Under the pieces are notes generated by a model that was not told where the DNA came from, did no database searches, and worked only from the letters and a program-made list of their open reading frames with translations. Source: Salinivirgaceae bacterium (lineage in GTDB: Bacteria > Bacteroidota > Bacteroidia > Bacteroidales > SZUA-534). Taken from it: a DNA stretch of 48,821 nucleotides. Below, piece after piece: positions 44,491 to 48,821 of this stretch; within the stretch, counting starts at the first letter, position 1, and each line of letters begins with the position of its first letter. The stretch covers positions 1-48,821 of the forward strand of contig JAEINW010000015.1 in assembly GCA_016342715.1 (NCBI GenBank), read 5' to 3'. Both the position numbers and the translations under genes were made by a program.

Positions 44491-45870
44491 TTATACGGGG
44501 TTCTTTTGCAACCATCGGTTATATAACCACATTGATAATGCTGAAATAAAACCAATTGCCATAAGAATTATCCAACCCATTGAATTCCAAAAAGGGCTCA
44601 ATTCTAACAAGCCAGAATCGAGTTTTATAGCATTTTTACACATAATTTCGTGAAAGATAAAGGCTCCGGCAGGTCCTCCAATTAAGGCACCAATGGCCAA
44701 CGGAAGGTTTGCATAACCCAGGAACAATCCTTCTTGCCCTTTGGGCGCCAATGCTCCTATATATTCATAAGTTCTGGCCGAAGTAAACAATTCACCAAAG
44801 GCAATTAAACCAACAGTAAGTGTAATAAATAGTGTTCCCAATGGCACAAATTCGCCCATGGTAAGTGATCGTACACCACCACTCATAAATATTGGAACTA
44901 TGTTTATCATCATTGAAATGCCTATGATAATTATACCCACAATAATTGATTTAATGGGTTTCATTTTACCAAACTTCTTGGTTATTAAAAGTTGAAAAAA
45001 CACAATTACAAAAGGATTTGCCATGGTAATAATGTCAACTGCCGGGTCTAATTCTACTACTTTTTGTAAATAAAGTGGCAGCACATTGTAAACTTGTGCA
45101 TAGATGAAGAAAAAGCCGCTGGATACTATCATAAACAAGGCAAACCTAAGATTCTTTAGAACCATAACCATATCGGTCAAAATCTTTAAAATTGATTTTT
45201 TTGGCTTTTTTTCAACAGCTACGCCTGGGATTTTATCAGGGTCGGTATAAAAAAACAAGACGGCAAAAAAGGCTACAATGGAGAAGAAAACCGAAACGGC
45301 AAAAATATAGCTTAGGTCGAATTGCTTACGCATAACAAAACTTACACCGCGTCCAATAAGCGACCCAATATTAATAATCATGTAAAAAATACCAAAACCC
45401 AGAGTAGCATTTCTACCCGATGTTTTCTGAACCGTACCTGCAATACAAGGTTTTATTATGGAACCACCAATACCTATAAACGAAATGGCAAAAATTACAG
45501 GCAGCAAAACACCAATACCTGCTGTCATGTCGCTACCAATAAGTGGATTAAGCGTTTTATTACCAAACCATACCGGATAGCCCATAGCAAAGTAACCAAT
45601 GGCCAAAAATATAAAAGCAATAAGTAATGATTTTTTAAAACCAATTTGATCGGCAATGCTACCCGAAAGAATGGGAAGAAAAAAGACCAAGGTCCATAAA
45701 AGACCATTCAAATTACTGGGCCAATAGTCTCCAAGTCCCAGTTGCCCAAGGTATAAAACAACAAAACTTGCCATGGCGTAATAGGCGCCCCGTTCAAATA
45801 ACTCGGTTAAATTAGCTGTCCAAAAACTTCGTGGAAAGCTTACTTTTTTATTCTCTAGTGTATTCTCCAT
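44491..45870 (-). CDS. POT-like MFS transporter
   Basis: The 459-residue protein has about 12-14 membrane helices. The N-terminus carries the proton-dependent oligopeptide transporter motif in variant form (ELFERGAYYAMASF, cf. ExxERFxYYG). Other segments are GSIADQIGFKKSLL after helix 2-3, GIGGSIIKPCIAGTV and PKGQEGLFLGYANLPLAIG. It probably carries peptides or similar small molecules into the cell with protons. The substrate is not certain because family members vary. It is a single gene; upstream lies one of two direct repeats. Confidence 0.85.
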   Translation of the reverse strand: MENTLENKKVSFPRSFWTANLTELFERGAYYAMASFVVLYLGQLGLGDYWPSNLNGLLWTLVFFLPILSGSIADQIGFKKSLLIAFIFLAIGYFAMGYPVWFGNKTLNPLIGSDMTAGIGVLLPVIFAISFIGIGGSIIKPCIAGTVQKTSGRNATLGFGIFYMIINIGSLIGRGVSFVMRKQFDLSYIFAVSVFFSIVAFFAVLFFYTDPDKIPGVAVEKKPKKSILKILTDMVMVLKNLRFALFMIVSSGFFFIYAQVYNVLPLYLQKVVELDPAVDIITMANPFVIVFFQLLITKKFGKMKPIKSIIVGIIIIGISMMINIVPIFMSGGVRSLTMGEFVPLGTLFITLTVGLIAFGELFTSARTYEYIGALAPKGQEGLFLGYANLPLAIGALIGGPAGAFIFHEIMCKNAIKLDSGLLELSPFWNSMGWIILMAIGFISALSMWLYNRWLQKNPV

Positions 45871-46020
45871 AGTAAAAGTTAAAATGCTTTTTGTGTGTTA
45901 GCTAAATTTTAAAAATTGCCACATAGATACAAACTTTTCGCTTAAGGTAAAATGATTTTTATTCGTTAAACTCAAATTTTAAAGCCCCTTACATTCGAAT
46001 AGAACACCTTTAAGTATTAT

Positions 46021-46064
46021 TAAAAGCAAATATAGTAGTAAAATTAGCTTGGCTGAGTTGTTAC
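46021..46064. repeat. Direct repeat, copy A (downstream of the MCP gene)
   Basis: This 44-base copy matches copy B at 47366-47408 in the same orientation, with two mismatches and one extra base. Both contain AAAAGCAAATATAGTAG and GCTGAGTTGTTAC. On the minus strand it includes TATATTTG, a possible -7 box about 155 bases before the transporter start. Confidence 0.85.
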
Positions 46065-46076
46065 TTTTTATTTAAA

Positions 46077-47213
46077 TCAATTGTTGAAATTAAAAAAAGA
46101 AATCAAATCGGATAAATATTTAGATTGGCTTTCTAATTGTCCCGAACTTCTTACAATTTCTTCTGCCGCTTCGGCATTATTTTGTGAAACTTGATTAAGC
46201 TGTTGAATTGCATCATTAATCTGATCAGCTCCCGAGTTCTGTTCTATACTAGAAGCCAAAATATCTTTAACAAGTGTTGATGATTTTTGTATTTGAGGCA
46301 ACAATTCACCTATCAGTTTATTCGAATTATGAGTTGCTTCAAGAATAGCCTCTGTCAGACTATTAATTTCTACTGCTGCAGTTTTACTTCGTTCAGCAAG
46401 CTTTCTTACTTCAGAAGCAACAACAGCAAAGCCTTTTCCGTGTTCACCTGCTCTTGCAGCTTCTACTGCAGCATTCAAGGCTAGTATGTTGGTTTGAAAA
46501 GCTATGTCGTTAATTATAGAAATTTTCTTTGATATTTCTTGTATTGCTTTAAAATTATCTTGACTCCCTTTGTTAACACTATTCATACCTTCACTGGCAT
46601 TTTTCGAGATAGTTTCAGTTTGTTTTGCATTGTCTGTGTTTTGTACAATATTTGAAACCATTTCCTCAATAGATGAAGCAACTTCCTCATTTGAAGCTGC
46701 TTGTTCATTTGCACTTTGAGAAAGCTGTTGCGAAACTGATGATAATTGATTACTTGCCAACATAACACCTTGTGTTGTTTTTTCAATTTCCAATACAATT
46801 TTTGTATACTGCTTATTAATTTCTTTAATTGAATTTGCAAGTTCCCCAATTTCATCCTTTCTGAGTAGAAAATCTTGATTTGGACTTATCGATATGTCAC
46901 CTTTTGAAATTGATTTAATGATTTTTGACAAATTGTCTATCTTTCTTAAATCTCTAATAATTAATAAAAAACCAGTAATAATAATTACAACACCTAATGG
47001 CCCCATCCACATCATTGCATTAGTATTGGAATTTGAACCATTAATAAACGACATTATTGAAATTGTGTCTAAAAGAATAATAACAATTAATCCAATTTTA
47101 AAAGTGAGCGATTTTTTAAAAAGTACTCTAAATATCAAAATAGAAACAGGAGTTACAATTCCAATAATTATTACTGCGAAAGATGCTAGTTTTGATAATT
47201 CCATAAACATCAT
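46077..47213 (-). CDS. Methyl-accepting chemotaxis protein with three membrane helices
   Basis: The 378-residue receptor has three membrane helices (about 9-31, 38-56, 71-86) joined by short loops and no periplasmic sensor domain. A HAMP-like region (87-140) and an MCP signalling domain (150-378) follow. The hairpin tip is clear: [20 protein letters not shown] and [18 protein letters not shown]. It should control CheA, but no che genes are in the window. The stop is a TGA-free TTA complement at 46077, and the gene is flanked by direct repeats. Confidence 0.92.
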   Translation of the reverse strand: MMFMELSKLASFAVIIIGIVTPVSILIFRVLFKKSLTFKIGLIVIILLDTISIMSFINGSNSNTNAMMWMGPLGVVIIITGFLLIIRDLRKIDNLSKIIKSISKGDISISPNQDFLLRKDEIGELANSIKEINKQYTKIVLEIEKTTQGVMLASNQLSSVSQQLSQSANEQAASNEEVASSIEEMVSNIVQNTDNAKQTETISKNASEGMNSVNKGSQDNFKAIQEISKKISIINDIAFQTNILALNAAVEAARAGEHGKGFAVVASEVRKLAERSKTAAVEINSLTEAILEATHNSNKLIGELLPQIQKSSTLVKDILASSIEQNSGADQINDAIQQLNQVSQNNAEAAEEIVRSSGQLESQSKYLSDLISFFNFNN

Positions 47214-47238
47214 TTTTAATATTAGAAACTTAAATATA

Positions 47239-47269
47239 CAAAATTATAAGCTGAATTCATTTTATACAA
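47239..47269 (-). promoter_or_regulatory. Promoter of the MCP gene (TTG-N20-TAATTTTG)
   Basis: On the minus strand a TTG (47267-47269) lies 20 bases before TAATTTTG (47239-47246), the exact Bacteroidota -33/-7 layout. The -7 box ends 25 bases before the ATG at 47213. It is the best promoter match in the window. Confidence 0.72.
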
Positions 47270-47365
47270 TCAACCCTAACTACAGATATAAAAAATAGAA
47301 TAGATTTAATAATATTTTCTGTATCAGTACATTCATAGTAAATTAGTTTTGAATGCCGATCATAA

Positions 47366-47408
47366 TAAAAGCAAATATAGTAGGGAAATTAGCTTGCTGA
47401 GTTGTTAC
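47366..47408. repeat. Direct repeat, copy B (upstream of the MCP gene)
   Basis: The second copy of the 43-44-base direct repeat lies between the MCP gene and the photolyase gene, 1345 bases from copy A. Together they bound the MCP gene and its promoter. Confidence 0.85.
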
Positions 47409-47448
47409 AATAAAACCAATAATTTCTATACAAGGGAAGGTAAATAAA

Positions 47449-48750
47449 ATGATGAATTTATTTTGGTTTAGACGCGACTTAAGACTTCAAGATAATTGTG
47501 CTTTGTATTATGCTTTAAAAGAAAATAAAAATGTACAAGCCATATTTATTTTTGATACTGAAATTTTAGATGATCTGGAAATAAAAGAAGATCGTCGCAT
47601 TTCATTCATTTATGAAACGATTCAGAAATTAAAAAATGAACTAAATAAACTTGGTGCTGATTTATGGGTTTTTTACGGAAACCCAATGGACATAATTAAC
47701 ACACTCACGCAAAAGCATTCCATAAATTCCATTTATTTAAATCGAGATTATGAACCTTACGCCACGACAAGGGATGCTGAAATTGAAATATTTTGCAACA
47801 GTCAAAATATTACATTTAAAACCTTTAAAGATCAGGTAATTTTCGAAAAACTTGAAATTGCAAAAGCTGATGGAAAACCTTATACGGTTTTTACACCCTA
47901 TATGAAAAAATGGAAAATCAACTTGAACTTAGCTACTACTACCAAAGCTTTTCCTACAAAAATACACTTTGAAAACTTCAACAAAATAAGTTCCATTCAA
48001 AAATTAATTTCCGTTAAAGAACTGGGATTTGTAAAAGTTCCACATATAGTTCCTAAACTTAATATTCTGCATAAAACAATAAAAGAATATCATGTAACCA
48101 GAGACCTCTTAGCAATAGAAGGAACTTCTCGTCTTTCGGTTCATTTGAGATTTGGAACCATAAGCATAAGAGAATTGGTGAAAGTTGCCATGAATACAAA
48201 CGAAACCTATCTCAATGAGCTTATTTGGCGTGAATTCTACATGCAAATTCTTTGGAATTTTCCACAAATAGTTTCCCAAAATTTCAAAAAGAAATACAAT
48301 GGCATTGAATGGAATACGAATGAAGAAGATTTTGAAAAATGGTGCTCAGCCCATACGGGTTATCCGATTGTAGATGCAGCCATGAATCAATTGCTTCAAA
48401 CTGGATTTATGCACAACAGAGCCCGCATGATAGTTGCCAGTTTTTTAACAAAACATTTACTCATTGACTGGCGAAAAGGAGAAGCATTTTTCGCAAAACA
48501 TTTAAGCGATTATGAATTGAGCAGCAATAATGGAGGCTGGCAATGGGCTGCAAGTACCGGATGTGATGCCGTTCCATATTTTCGAATTTTTAACCCCTAC
48601 ATTCAAACTGAAAGGTTTGATAATAATCAAATATACATTAAGAAATGGGGCGGTGAACAAGGTATAGAGCCAATAGTTGATCACAAAGAAGCTCGTGAAC
48701 GATGCTTACAAGTTTATTCAAAAGCATTAACAGAATATAACCCCAATTGA
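47449..48750 (+). CDS. phrB: Deoxyribodipyrimidine photolyase
   Basis: The 433-residue protein is a class I cryptochrome/photolyase. The N-terminal antenna domain starts FWFRRDLRLQDNCALYYAL. The FAD-binding domain has ELIWREFYMQILWNFP, WCSAHTGYPIVDAAM, HNRARMIVASFLTKHLLIDWR and the NNGGWQWAASTGCDAVPYFR motif, all typical of CPD photolyases. It repairs UV-made cyclobutane pyrimidine dimers with blue light. Its presence suggests occasional light exposure. A cryptochrome role cannot be fully excluded by eye. The start used is the ATG at 47449; a second ATG follows directly. Confidence 0.95.
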   Translation: MMNLFWFRRDLRLQDNCALYYALKENKNVQAIFIFDTEILDDLEIKEDRRISFIYETIQKLKNELNKLGADLWVFYGNPMDIINTLTQKHSINSIYLNRDYEPYATTRDAEIEIFCNSQNITFKTFKDQVIFEKLEIAKADGKPYTVFTPYMKKWKINLNLATTTKAFPTKIHFENFNKISSIQKLISVKELGFVKVPHIVPKLNILHKTIKEYHVTRDLLAIEGTSRLSVHLRFGTISIRELVKVAMNTNETYLNELIWREFYMQILWNFPQIVSQNFKKKYNGIEWNTNEEDFEKWCSAHTGYPIVDAAMNQLLQTGFMHNRARMIVASFLTKHLLIDWRKGEAFFAKHLSDYELSSNNGGWQWAASTGCDAVPYFRIFNPYIQTERFDNNQIYIKKWGGEQGIEPIVDHKEARERCLQVYSKALTEYNPN

Positions 48751-48778
48751 GCGATTAGCTATCGCTATTCTGCTCAAT
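48746..48778. other. Hairpin directly after the photolyase stop
   Basis: ATTGAGC (48746-48752) pairs with GCTCAAT (48772-48778), and inside AGCGAT pairs with ATCGCT as an alternative stem. There is no T-run, so a terminator call is weak. It overlaps the stop codon. Confidence 0.4.
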
Positions 48779-48821
48779 CGACTGAGTTATTGTAAGGTTT
48801 TCAAATTTTTCATTTCACTCA

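Noticed and set aside
46021-46064. Direct repeat as a normal promoter of the transporter gene
   Set aside because: It has a -7-like TATATTTG on the minus strand but no TTG at 19-21 bases, and it lies 155 bases from the start; kept only as a repeat.

Overview
The window is AT-rich chromosomal DNA of a Bacteroidota bacterium. The signs are: -7 boxes of the TAnnTTTG type before several genes, a type IX secretion C-terminal tag, a SusC/colicin-type TonB receptor, LytTR and Reg_prop signalling proteins, a nucleoside kinase with a threonyl-tRNA-synthetase-like N-terminus, and many lipoproteins. A Bacteroidales/Marinilabiliales-like marine or sediment organism fits, but genus and order cannot be fixed from the sequence. 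I see no rRNA, tRNA, CRISPR array, prophage or intact insertion sequence.

Layout. 80-2942 is a three-gene signalling operon: a LytS-type kinase, a second kinase-like protein that has lost its phospho-acceptor histidine, and a LytTR response regulator. 2978-3879 (minus strand) holds a GNAT acetyltransferase and a single-domain PAS protein. 4020-5411 is a secreted C1 cysteine peptidase ending in a clear terminator. 5474-14065 is a surface polysaccharide cluster: aminotransferase, asparagine synthase, glycosyltransferase, Wza-like exporter, Wzc-like tyrosine kinase and a WecA/TagO-type initiating transferase. A lytic transglycosylase, uvrA and the nucleoside kinase follow in the same direction. 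19844-22625 encodes two envelope proteins, one with a duplicated beta domain and SPOR-like end, the other a beta-barrel with calcium-binding repeats. smpB and a Yip1-like membrane protein (minus) lie beside miaA (plus). 24696-30619 (minus) holds an S55-like lipoprotein, an S9 peptidase with a TPR lipoprotein, a 199-bp MITE-like element and recA.

30796-48821 is more accessory. It has a 7TM-type SpoIIE phosphatase, a SnoaL-like lipoprotein, a TonB receptor, a fibre-like protein with seventeen 17-residue repeats and an S74 self-cleaving chaperone end, a DUF2271 protein with a T9SS tag, a Reg_prop sensor kinase, a DUF6438 lipoprotein, a POT-like transporter, an unusual chemotaxis receptor and a photolyase. 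Between the sensor kinase and the DUF6438 gene lie two decayed relics: the first 51 codons of sfsA with an in-frame TGA, and a transposase-tail fragment.

How the parts may work together. The polysaccharide cluster has export, control and chain-start genes but no flippase, polymerase or tyrosine phosphatase, so it must work with genes elsewhere. DNA repair (uvrA, recA, photolyase) and translation maintenance (smpB, miaA) are scattered among envelope genes, as in ordinary core regions. No single block looks like a complete new defence or mobile system. The most unusual items are the pseudokinase pair, the S74 repeat fibre, the duplicated-domain/SPOR plus barrel pair, the MITE-like element and the sfsA relic. 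All functional statements rest on motifs read by eye, with no database search.
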